Shown piece by piece: positions 1 through 7,196 of a stretch of DNA of 21,988 nt. The stretch's first letter is position 1, and every line of letters begins with the position of its first letter. The DNA comes from Proteobacteria bacterium UBA1844. GTDB taxonomy: Bacteria; Pseudomonadota; Gammaproteobacteria; Steroidobacterales; Woeseiaceae. The translations under genes and the position numbers were made by a program. Below the pieces are notes generated by a model. It had not been told where the DNA came from. It saw only the letters and a list, made by a program, of their open reading frames with translations, and made no database searches. The stretch covers positions 1 to 21,988 of the forward strand of contig DDIS01000183.1 in NCBI GenBank assembly GCA_002338615.1, written 5' to 3'.

Positions 1-941
1 GTGCCTGCCGACGCTGGGCCTACGCAAGCGATCGCGACGCGCTGACCGACGTATTACGCCTGTCGCGCGGCATGACTTACAAGAATGCAGTTGCCGGCCT
101 GGCACTTGGTGGCGGCAAGGCCGTCATCCTGGCTGACGACAGGACGCCCAAGTCGCCCGCGATCTTTCGCGCCTTTGGTAACGCAGTCGAGTCATTGGGT
201 GGGCAATACATCACGGCCGAAGACGTCGGCATCACCATTGACGATATGCGTATCGTCCGCGAACAAACCTCGTATGTTTCCGGCTTGCCGCAATCCGGCA
301 GCAGCGCAGGCGGCGACCCTTCTCCCTGGACCGCTTACGGAGTCTTCCTCGGCATTGAAGCTGCCGTTGCGGCGCGCCTTGGCAAGACGTCCTTGCGCGG
401 CATCAAGGTCGCGGTGCAGGGCGTCGGCAATGTTGGCTTTCATCTTTGCAAGATGCTTGCCGAAGCGGGTGCGGAAATCCTGGTTGCCGACGTTAATCGC
501 GACAACCTGAAACGCGTTGCAAGCGCCGCGAAGGTGGTCCAGGTGTCACCTCAGGAAATTCTGTTTGCGGACGTAGATGTCGTGGCACCTTGCGCGCTGG
601 GTAATATTTTGAATTCAGAATCCATTCGACGCATCACCGCCAAGGTTATTGCGGGCTCGGCGAATAATCAGCTCTCGACTGAGGCAGACGGGCAGCGCGT
701 TGCGGACAGCGGTATCTTGTATGCGCCCGACTATGTCATCAATGCCGGCGGTATTATCACCGTGTCGCGCGAATATTTCGGCCAGGGTTCTGAAGATGAA
801 GTGAAAAGTGATGTACAAAAAATTCCCGGTCGCCTGACAAAAATTTTCGAAGAAGCCGCCGCGAGCAAGCGCCCAACCAACCTGATCGCGGACGACCTTG
901 CCCGCCGTATCGTCGCAGAGGGCAAGACTCCAGTTACCTGA
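1..941 (+). CDS. Leucine/valine/phenylalanine dehydrogenase (5' partial)
   Basis: NAD-dependent amino acid dehydrogenase that oxidatively deaminates branched-chain (possibly aromatic) amino acids to 2-oxo acids in the cytoplasm. The reading frame is open from the first bases (codons begin at base 3), and residues before the first in-window ATG at 72 match the family (CRRWAYAS, then RLSRGMTYK). The real start therefore lies upstream; about 312 residues are visible of the usual 340-365. The substrate/catalytic segment GLALGGGKAVI and the catalytic-Asp segment AEDVGI are present, as is the Rossmann dinucleotide motif QGVGNVGFHL followed by an acidic residue in LVADVNRDN. It sits 34 bases before E1-alpha of the branched-chain keto-acid dehydrogenase, so its 2-oxo products are the substrates of the next enzymes. 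This context favours Leu/Val/Ile over Phe. Family assignment is firm; exact substrate is inferred. Confidence 0.93.
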   Translation, partial: ACRRWAYASDRDALTDVLRLSRGMTYKNAVAGLALGGGKAVILADDRTPKSPAIFRAFGNAVESLGGQYITAEDVGITIDDMRIVREQTSYVSGLPQSGSSAGGDPSPWTAYGVFLGIEAAVAARLGKTSLRGIKVAVQGVGNVGFHLCKMLAEAGAEILVADVNRDNLKRVASAAKVVQVSPQEILFADVDVVAPCALGNILNSESIRRITAKVIAGSANNQLSTEADGQRVADSGILYAPDYVINAGGIITVSREYFGQGSEDEVKSDVQKIPGRLTKIFEEAAASKRPTNLIADDLARRIVAEGKTPVT

Positions 942-975
942 TTAACAAACCTGAACGTTAAGGATTGAAGACCCT

Positions 976-2226
976 ATGGCCAACAAATCCCGTTTGCACA
1001 TTCCCCGTCCGTCCGCCCGTCCCGGAGATGAACCGGACTTCGGCTATCTCGATCTCAGCCCCGCGGGCAGCATCGACAAACCTTCGGTCAAAGCGCGCGC
1101 CCGCGATATCGAATACCTGAATTCGGGGCTGGTCCGGGTACTCGACGAAGATCACGCCGCGATTGGGCCGTGGAACCCGGATCTTGACCCCGAAAAATTG
1201 CAGGTAGCACTGCGCTGGATGATGTTGAACCGGGTGTTCGACGAGCGCATGTGGCAAATCCAGCGACAGGGACGCATCTCTTTTTACATGCAGGCGCTGG
1301 GCGAGGAAGCTGTATCCATTGCGCAGGCCATGGCGCTCCGGCCAGGTGACATGTGCTTTCCGTCCTACCGTAACCAGGGCCTGTTCATGTACCGTGGAAT
1401 GAAGCTCGTGGACATGATGTGCCAGTGCCTGTCAAACACGCGTGACATGTGCAAGGGCCGCCAGCTGCCGGTCATGTACCACTCGAAAGTCGGCAATGTA
1501 TTCTCGATTTCCGGCAACCTCGCCACCCAGTATCCACATGCCGTTGGCTGGGCAATGGCGTCTGCCATCAAGGGTGAGGACCATATCGCTGCCTCCTGGA
1601 TGGGCGATGGCAGTACCGCTGCAGCGGATTTTCACCACGCACTCACGTTTGCAGCGATTTACCAGGCGCCGGTCATTCTGAATGTCGTCAACAACCAGTG
1701 GGCAATTTCCTCTTTCCAGGGCACCGCGGGCGGCGAACGCCGCGCCTTTGCCGCACGTGGTCTCGGCTTCGGTATCCCGGGTATCCGCGTGGACGGCAAC
1801 GATCTGCTTGCGATTTACGCCGTCACCGTCTGGGCCGCGGATCGAGCGCGGCGAGGAGGCGGCCCAACCCTTATCGAGGCGGTCACGTATCGTGCCGGTG
1901 CGCACTCGACCAGTGACGATCCGTCCAAGTACCGGCCCAAAGACGAGTGGGCATCGTTTCCGCTCGGCGATCCCATCGAGCGACTCAAGCAGCACCTGAT
2001 CGGCCTTGGCCACTGGAGCGAGAAAAAACACGAGGCGCTCGCGGAGGATTTGAAAAAAGAGGTACTCGCTGCGTGGCGCGAAGCGCAAAAGTTTGGAACG
2101 ATGACCGAAGGTCCGTTCCTGGATCCGGCCTCCATGTTTGACGATGTCTATGCAGACCCGCCGCTGCATCTCAATTCGCAACGCAGGCGCATGCTTGAAC
2201 TGGAGCAGTACGGGAGTGACAACTAG
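976..2226 (+). CDS. bkdA1: Branched-chain 2-oxoacid dehydrogenase E1 alpha subunit
   Basis: Alpha subunit of the thiamine-diphosphate E1 component (2-oxoisovalerate dehydrogenase), which decarboxylates the keto acids of Leu, Val and Ile. It has 416 residues, typical of proteobacterial BkdA1. An N-terminal extension of about 65 residues (FGYLDLSPAG) precedes the E1 fold. The ThDP/Mg motif is clear: GDGS at residues 210-213 and NNQWAIS at 239-245. The segments PSYRNQG and YRAGAHSTSDDPSKYRP, which line the ThDP pocket and phosphorylation-loop region of the family, are also seen. The start ATG follows an AAGGA about 10 bases upstream. The stop codon TAG shares its last base with the GTG start of E1-beta, so translation is probably coupled. 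Confidence 0.95.
   Translation: MANKSRLHIPRPSARPGDEPDFGYLDLSPAGSIDKPSVKARARDIEYLNSGLVRVLDEDHAAIGPWNPDLDPEKLQVALRWMMLNRVFDERMWQIQRQGRISFYMQALGEEAVSIAQAMALRPGDMCFPSYRNQGLFMYRGMKLVDMMCQCLSNTRDMCKGRQLPVMYHSKVGNVFSISGNLATQYPHAVGWAMASAIKGEDHIAASWMGDGSTAAADFHHALTFAAIYQAPVILNVVNNQWAISSFQGTAGGERRAFAARGLGFGIPGIRVDGNDLLAIYAVTVWAADRARRGGGPTLIEAVTYRAGAHSTSDDPSKYRPKDEWASFPLGDPIERLKQHLIGLGHWSEKKHEALAEDLKKEVLAAWREAQKFGTMTEGPFLDPASMFDDVYADPPLHLNSQRRRMLELEQYGSDN
2212..2216 (+). promoter_or_regulatory. Ribosome binding site for E1 beta (GTG start)
   Basis: GGGAG lies 9 bases before the GTG at 2226. It supports that GTG over the in-frame ATG at 2235, which would put the site 18 bases away. Confidence 0.55.
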
Positions 2227-3245
2227 TGGCACAGATGAACATGATCGAGGCGATCCGCTCCGCGATGGATGTTGTCATGGACAGGGACCCCAACGTCGTC
2301 ATACTCGGGCAGGACGTGGGTTACTTCGGTGGGGTATTCCGCTGCACTGACGGGCTGCAACGAAAATACGGCGAGCATCGGGTAATCGATGCACCGATTG
2401 CCGAAGGTGGCATCATCGGTGCCGCTATCGGCATGGGCGTGAACGGTTTGAGACCAATCGCAGAAATCCAGTTCGCCGACTATATTTACCCGGGGTTTGA
2501 CCAGATCGTCTCCGAGCTCGCGAAAATTCGTTATCGCTCCTGCGGCGAGTTCTTTTCGCCGGTCACCATACGTACACCCTGCGGTGGCGGCATTCGCGGT
2601 GGCCAGACTCATTCGCAATCGCCGGAAGGTATTTTCACACACGTCAGTGGCATCAAGGTCGTAATGCCTTCCAATCCTTACGATGCGAAAGGCCTGCTGA
2701 TTGCGTCGATTGAGTCCAACGATCCGGTGCTGTTTTTCGAGCCCAAGCGAATCTACAACGGCCCGTTCGACGGCGACCCCGAGAAGCCCGCCGTGTCCTG
2801 GGCTTCGCACCCAAAAGGTGAAGTACCTGACGGGCACTACACGGTACCTCTCGGCAAGGCCGAGATTGTTCGCGCAGGCAACGAGCTGACGATTGTCACT
2901 TACGGCACGCTCGTGCATGTTGCGGTTGCCGCAGTGGCGACAACCGGTGTCGATGCCGAGATTATTGACGTCCGTTCGCTGTCGCCGCTCGACACCAGGA
3001 CCCTGACGGAGTCGGTCAGAAAGACCGGCCGCTGTATGATTGCGCATGAAGCGACCCGTTTCGGCGGGTACGGAGCGGAGCTTGTCGCGGCGATTCAGAA
3101 AGACTGCTTCTATTATCTCGAAGCACCTATTTCTCGTGTTGCAGGTTGGGACACGCCCTACCCGCATGCCTTCGAATGGCAATATTTCCCAGGCAAGAAA
3201 CGGCTTATTGCTGGCATCCAGAGCGTGATGGAGGCCTCCGCATGA
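2226..3245 (+). CDS. bkdA2: Branched-chain 2-oxoacid dehydrogenase E1 beta subunit
   Basis: Beta subunit of the E1 heterotetramer; it completes the ThDP site with E1-alpha and docks on E2. It has 339 residues, normal for the family. It begins with a GTG that overlaps the E1-alpha stop by one base (TAGTG). The ThDP-activating glutamate is visible at residue 60 in DAPIAEGGIIG. The histidine-bearing loop GGGIRGGQTHSQSPEG and the C-terminal half (VVMPSNPYDAKGLL, then HEATRFGGYGAEL and VAGWDTPYPHAFE) are all canonical. The stop TGA overlaps the ATG of E2 (ATGA), so E1-beta and E2 are translationally coupled. Confidence 0.95.
   Translation: MAQMNMIEAIRSAMDVVMDRDPNVVILGQDVGYFGGVFRCTDGLQRKYGEHRVIDAPIAEGGIIGAAIGMGVNGLRPIAEIQFADYIYPGFDQIVSELAKIRYRSCGEFFSPVTIRTPCGGGIRGGQTHSQSPEGIFTHVSGIKVVMPSNPYDAKGLLIASIESNDPVLFFEPKRIYNGPFDGDPEKPAVSWASHPKGEVPDGHYTVPLGKAEIVRAGNELTIVTYGTLVHVAVAAVATTGVDAEIIDVRSLSPLDTRTLTESVRKTGRCMIAHEATRFGGYGAELVAAIQKDCFYYLEAPISRVAGWDTPYPHAFEWQYFPGKKRLIAGIQSVMEASA
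3230..3234 (+). promoter_or_regulatory. Ribosome binding site for E2
   Basis: GGAGG sits inside the end of E1-beta, 7 bases before the ATG at 3242. It settles the E2 start there rather than at the in-frame ATG at 3146, which lies deep inside E1-beta. Confidence 0.75.
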
Positions 3246-4471
3246 GTGAGTACAAATTCAAATTGCCGGACCTCGGGGAAGGTACCGTTGAGTCCGAGAT
3301 TGGTGAATGGTTCGTCAAGGTCGGCGAAACCGTAAATGAGGAAGATATCGTCTGCACGATGATGACCGACAAAGCGGCAGTTGAGTTGTCATCACCGGTC
3401 ACCGGCAAGGTTCTGCAGCTAGCCGGCGAACCCGGCGACATAGTGTCAGTCGGTGCAGCGCTGATGGTCGTCGATATTGCGGGTGACCCGCCAGCCGTGG
3501 TTCCGGAAGCGGGCGCAGTGACAACGGGCACGAGCAAGGCCCCGGAGCCTGTATCGGTGTCCGCCGATACCGGCGACACATCATCGGCCAGGGCTGGAGA
3601 ACCCGGCGAAACGACCCGGGTCATCACCTCGCCGGCGATACGCAGGCGTGCGAAAGAAGCTGGTGTCGATCTCGCCGAAGTGGCCGGCACCGGACCGGGT
3701 GGGCGAATTCAGCGCAAGGACTTTGACGCGCACATGAAGGGAGCTGGAACCGCAACGCTCATCCGACCGCGTTCGTCGAAGACCACCGAAACAAAAATTA
3801 TTGGTCTGCGGCGCATTATTGCCGAGCGGATGTCCGCATCAAAACGAGAAATCCCGCATTTCTCCTACGTTGAAGAACTGGACATCACAGAGCTCGAAGC
3901 ACTGCGTAAACATCTGAACTCAAAGCAGGGCAAGGCTGACGAACGCCTTACACTGCTGCCGTTTCTTGGCCTCGCGCTGATTCGGGCGGTACGGGAATTT
4001 CCGCAGTGCAACGCAACCTACGATAAAGAGCGCAACGTCATCGTGCAGCATGACGCAGTGCATCTCGGTGTTGCAACGCAGACACCCGATGGACTCAAGG
4101 TGCCGGTTGTCCGGCACGCCGAGTCGCACAACCTGCACGAGCTCGCAAATGAAATGCGGCGCGTCGCTGGCGCAGCCCGGGACAACAGCGCGAAAAAAGA
4201 CGAGCTGTCCGGCTCAACGATCACGATCACGAGTCTCGGCAAGCTTGGTGGCATCGCCTCCACACCGGTAATCAACATGCCGGAAGTTGGCATTATCGGC
4301 GTGAATCGTGCCGTCGAACGGCCCGTCGTTTTCAATGGCCAGATCGCCGTCAGGCTCATGATGAACCTGTCGACATCCTTCGATCATCGCTTCGTAGACG
4401 GCTACGACGCCGCCGCGATGGTGCAGTCAATCAAGGAAATGCTGGAGCATCCCGCCACGATTTTTGTCTGA
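3242..4471 (+). CDS. bkdB: Branched-chain 2-oxoacid dehydrogenase E2 (lipoamide acyltransferase)
   Basis: Core acyltransferase of the complex. It moves the acyl group from E1 via a lipoyl arm to CoA, giving isovaleryl-, isobutyryl- and 2-methylbutyryl-CoA. It has 409 residues and a single N-terminal lipoyl domain (about 1-80) with the lipoylated lysine at residue 44 in TDKAAVELS. A Pro/Ala/Thr-rich linker follows, then the peripheral-subunit-binding domain (TSPAIRRRAKEAGVDL through GPGGRIQRKDF). The catalytic domain ends with the active-site motif SFDHRFVDGYDAA. The start is set by ATGA overlap with E1-beta and a strong GGAGG. No E3 (lipoamide dehydrogenase) gene follows; the next gene is convergent 22 bases away and no strong terminator hairpin is visible between them. 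E3 is presumably encoded elsewhere or upstream of the window. Confidence 0.95.
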   Translation: MSEYKFKLPDLGEGTVESEIGEWFVKVGETVNEEDIVCTMMTDKAAVELSSPVTGKVLQLAGEPGDIVSVGAALMVVDIAGDPPAVVPEAGAVTTGTSKAPEPVSVSADTGDTSSARAGEPGETTRVITSPAIRRRAKEAGVDLAEVAGTGPGGRIQRKDFDAHMKGAGTATLIRPRSSKTTETKIIGLRRIIAERMSASKREIPHFSYVEELDITELEALRKHLNSKQGKADERLTLLPFLGLALIRAVREFPQCNATYDKERNVIVQHDAVHLGVATQTPDGLKVPVVRHAESHNLHELANEMRRVAGAARDNSAKKDELSGSTITITSLGKLGGIASTPVINMPEVGIIGVNRAVERPVVFNGQIAVRLMMNLSTSFDHRFVDGYDAAAMVQSIKEMLEHPATIFV

Positions 4472-4493
4472 CCAGGCTTTTGACTGTCCCCGA

Positions 4494-5804
4494 TTAGTGC
4501 CGGTAGGCGGGGCGCTCGTGCGAGCCTGTTTGCATATAGCGGTCCCTTAGCAAGGTCTGGCGGCTCTTCATTTCGATGGCTTCGCCGCGAATGAAAACCT
4601 GGTCCGGGTAATTGCTGAGTTCGAACGGATCGCCGGGCCAAATCACGACATCGGCCTCTTTGCCTGGCTCGATACTGCCCACGCGATCGGCTACGCCGTA
4701 TATCTCTGCCGGATCCAGCGTAATGGCCCGCAACGCCGCGTCCCAGGACATGCCGCCAACGGTTGCGTTGCCCGCAGATTGCGTGATATTGCGTGCGTTT
4801 TCTGTCATACCCGAGCCGTCGGCAAAAGCCACTTTTACGCCCGCTTTACTCAGTATCGCAGCGAGATCCGAGCGTGCGTTCACCCTATCGAAGTTGGACG
4901 GCAGGTTCGCCTCCGGCGCCACGATCACCGGTACGTTGGCGGCGGCAAGTTCATCCGCCACCAGCCAGGCTTCGACACCGCTGTTAACGATCAGCCGCAA
5001 ACCGTATTCATCGCCGAGCCTGATGAGTCCGAGAATATCGCTGGCCCGATCCACGTTGGCAAGCAGTGGAATGTCGCCACTTAACACCCGCTGCAATGCC
5101 GTGAGGTCAGAAAAACTGAAGTTGTAATCGCGATGTTCGCCTCGTTCGAACTCCTCGCGATGCAGCGCAAAATCTTTCGCTTCATCCAGTGCATTGCGCA
5201 GAATCAACAGTGCGGATGCCCGGGAACTGCCCGCGTACTCAACTCCGCCCTCCCCGAGATTGACGATCAAGGCCGCATCGCGACGATCAATGCTGTCTTC
5301 CTTACCGGACAGATTTGCCACTGCGGCCATGCCAGAGATTACGTGGCTCGTAAAACCTGTCTCATCCATTGATGCGGCAGCCGGCGACACCAATGCCCGT
5401 GTAACGCCTTCAATGCGGTTGACGGAAATCAGGGTCGAGCGCGGATTAAATGCATCGGCAACCTCGAAGCTCGCAGTGAACTGGTCACCACGTTGCACGT
5501 AGTCGAGAGGTCCCGCCGAGAAGCCCACTTCTATCAATCCGATGTTGCCCATCGGCGTGAACAGGCCTGGCGTCACTATCTTGCCCGCTGCATCGATACG
5601 CGTTGCACCTGCGGGTACCGCAATATCCGTGCCGACCGCATCGATCAGTCCGTCGCGAATGATGATCGTCGCATTCTCCAGCACCCCTTGCGGCCCGACG
5701 GTATGTACCTTGCCACCGACGATGGCCGTGGTTTCGGCATAGACCGGCAGCACGGCGGTCAGCAACAGCAGAACCATAACTTGCTTGCATAGAGGGCGGA
5801 TCAT
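4494..5804 (-). CDS. Secreted amidohydrolase-family protein lacking metal-binding histidines
   Basis: 436 residues with a cleavable-looking signal peptide (hydrophobic run to VYA at residues 21-23), so probably periplasmic. The fold is recognisable as an imidazolonepropionase-like amidohydrolase. It has the N-terminal beta-sandwich segment IIIRDGLIDAVG, the turn KIVTPGL, and the C-terminal segment GSIEPGKEADVVIWPGDPFE. Where active members carry HxH after VTPG, this protein reads FTPMGNIG (Met85, Asn87). The later metal histidines are also replaced: LANVDRASD and IVNSGVEAW correspond to VHNHCYRADE and AFHHAVEAY in the neighbour. It is therefore likely inactive as a metal hydrolase, or works differently. 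It overlaps the upstream paralogue by ATGA, which suggests stoichiometric partnership, perhaps as a regulatory or structural subunit (inference). Confidence 0.85.
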   Translation of the reverse strand: MIRPLCKQVMVLLLLTAVLPVYAETTAIVGGKVHTVGPQGVLENATIIIRDGLIDAVGTDIAVPAGATRIDAAGKIVTPGLFTPMGNIGLIEVGFSAGPLDYVQRGDQFTASFEVADAFNPRSTLISVNRIEGVTRALVSPAAASMDETGFTSHVISGMAAVANLSGKEDSIDRRDAALIVNLGEGGVEYAGSSRASALLILRNALDEAKDFALHREEFERGEHRDYNFSFSDLTALQRVLSGDIPLLANVDRASDILGLIRLGDEYGLRLIVNSGVEAWLVADELAAANVPVIVAPEANLPSNFDRVNARSDLAAILSKAGVKVAFADGSGMTENARNITQSAGNATVGGMSWDAALRAITLDPAEIYGVADRVGSIEPGKEADVVIWPGDPFELSNYPDQVFIRGEAIEMKSRQTLLRDRYMQTGSHERPAYRH

Positions 5805-7168
5805 TTCGCACCTCCGTTCATTGCGGCCGTGCCCAACGAGAAGTCTGTTACCGGATCGGCGGCCGGATCGTCACGATCGAAGGCCAGCGCACCGTCGATA
5901 TAAACGCGCTCTGCACGCGTATATACGCTGAAAGGATTGCCATTCCACAATACGATATCGGCCATCTTGCCGGGCTCCAGCGTACCTGTGAATTCGTCGA
6001 TACCGAGTGCTTTGGCCGCATTCCTGGTGAGCCATTGAATGGCGATTTCCGGCGCAATATCGATGCCGACGCGCGCCGCCGCACCCATCACCTTCCCCGC
6101 CTCCTGGTTGAGTCGCTGGATACCTATCTCACTGTCCGAATGGATGATCGCGCAGGCACCGGCATTCTGCAGCAGGGCGGCGTTCTCACGAATACCGTCG
6201 AATGCTTCCATCTTGAAACCCCACCAGTCCGCCCAAACGGCCGCACAGGTGCCACTCGCGGCCAGGAGGTCAGGTATTTTGTAGGCCTCGACCGCGTGAT
6301 GAAAGGCTGAAATCTTGTAGTCAAATTCTTCGGCGATCTCGAGCATGATGGCCATTTCATCCGCTCGATAGCAGTGGTTGTGCACGAGTATTTCGCCATC
6401 GAGCACACCGACCAGCGTATCCAGCTGCAAATCGCGCATCGGTGCTTCACCAATGCCTTTCGCGAACGCGGTGCGCTTGTCACGATAATCCGCAGCCTTG
6501 ATCCAGGCCGCGCGATATCCGGCGACGTTGCCCATGCGCGTCGATGGCGCCATACCGCGGCCGCCATAAACGCGTTTCGGGTTCTCGCCACAGGCCATCT
6601 TGAGTCCGTAAGGCGCACCGGGAAACTTCATTTCCATGACACTGCGCCCCGGTACGTTTTTCACGGTCACGCCGCGTCCGCCGATCAGGTTGGCGGAGCC
6701 GGGCAGGATCTGCATCGCGGTCACGCCACCGGCAAGCGCCGTCACGAAACCGGGGTCCTGTGGCCAAACGCTGTGTTCCGCCCAGACTTCGGCGGTCACG
6801 GGTGCCGTCATTTCATTGCCATCGGAGCTCGACGCGGTGCCCGGCGACGGATAGACGCCCAGGTGCGAATGGACATCGATTACACCCGGCGTCACCCAAT
6901 TACCACCGGCGTCAATAACAGCGGCGCCCTCGCCTTCAAGCCCGGGCCCGACGGCCACGATCTTGCCCTCGGCTATCAATACATCGGCACCATCGAGTCG
7001 TTCGCCGGTACCGGTCAGCACTATCGCTCCTCTGAGTAACGTGCTGCCACTGGCGCGTGGCTGGTATTGGCTTTTATAGGCCTCGTTGGGCGCTTCTACC
7101 TGGTCGGACTCACAGCCCGCAAGAATGAGCACCGCTATTGCCAGGACGGAATAAAGCTTTGTCACCAC
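5801..7168 (-). CDS. Lipoprotein amidohydrolase (imidazolonepropionase-like), intact metal site
   Basis: Metal-dependent hydrolase of the amidohydrolase superfamily, 455 residues. It is anchored as a lipoprotein: hydrophobic N-terminus ending in LAGC, with the lipidated Cys at residue 19. Metal ligands are visible in order: HSH at 100-102 after VTPGVID, His263/His265 in LVHNHCYRADE, His290/His291 in AFHHAVEAY, and Asp345 in IIHSDS. The C-terminal segment GTLEPGKMADIVLWNGNPF is typical. The substrate is unknown; members of this group are often annotated as dipeptidase- or prolidase-like. The start shown is GTG; a second GTG one codon later (7165) is better spaced from the AAGGGG at 7172-7177 and may be the real one. 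It lies 28 bases after the M16 peptidase stop and overlaps the inactive-looking paralogue downstream, so the three genes form one operon. Confidence 0.9.
   Translation of the reverse strand: MVTKLYSVLAIAVLILAGCESDQVEAPNEAYKSQYQPRASGSTLLRGAIVLTGTGERLDGADVLIAEGKIVAVGPGLEGEGAAVIDAGGNWVTPGVIDVHSHLGVYPSPGTASSSDGNEMTAPVTAEVWAEHSVWPQDPGFVTALAGGVTAMQILPGSANLIGGRGVTVKNVPGRSVMEMKFPGAPYGLKMACGENPKRVYGGRGMAPSTRMGNVAGYRAAWIKAADYRDKRTAFAKGIGEAPMRDLQLDTLVGVLDGEILVHNHCYRADEMAIMLEIAEEFDYKISAFHHAVEAYKIPDLLAASGTCAAVWADWWGFKMEAFDGIRENAALLQNAGACAIIHSDSEIGIQRLNQEAGKVMGAAARVGIDIAPEIAIQWLTRNAAKALGIDEFTGTLEPGKMADIVLWNGNPFSVYTRAERVYIDGALAFDRDDPAADPVTDFSLGTAAMNGGAK
5811..5815 (-). promoter_or_regulatory. Ribosome binding site for the second amidohydrolase
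   Basis: GGAGG (then TG) on the minus strand lies 6 bases before the ATG at 5804, inside the end of the upstream paralogue. It confirms that start despite the 4-base overlap. Confidence 0.75.
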
Positions 7169-7171
7169 TTA

Positions 7172-7177
7172 CCCCTT
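7172..7177 (-). promoter_or_regulatory. Ribosome binding site for the lipoprotein amidohydrolase
   Basis: AAGGGG on the minus strand is 3 bases from the GTG at 7168 and 6 bases from the GTG at 7165. The spacing favours the second GTG. Confidence 0.5.
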
Positions 7178-7196
7178 ACAGGAAACTGCCGCGAGT

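Noticed and set aside
1432..2232. Long minus-strand frame opposite E1-alpha (266 codons)
   Set aside because: Arg/His/Val-rich translation with no family features; a shadow of E1-alpha.
2223..3182. Long open frame on the minus strand opposite E1-beta (319 codons)
   Set aside because: It lies entirely opposite a well-conserved gene, shows no recognisable domain, and its length is expected from the codon bias of a GC-rich gene.
3146..3241. Upstream ATG extension of E2
   Set aside because: It would add 32 non-lipoyl residues read from E1-beta; the ATG at 3242 has GGAGG and begins a canonical lipoyl domain.
4472..4493. Terminator between the convergent E2 and amidohydrolase genes
   Set aside because: The 22 bases contain no inverted repeat of useful length.
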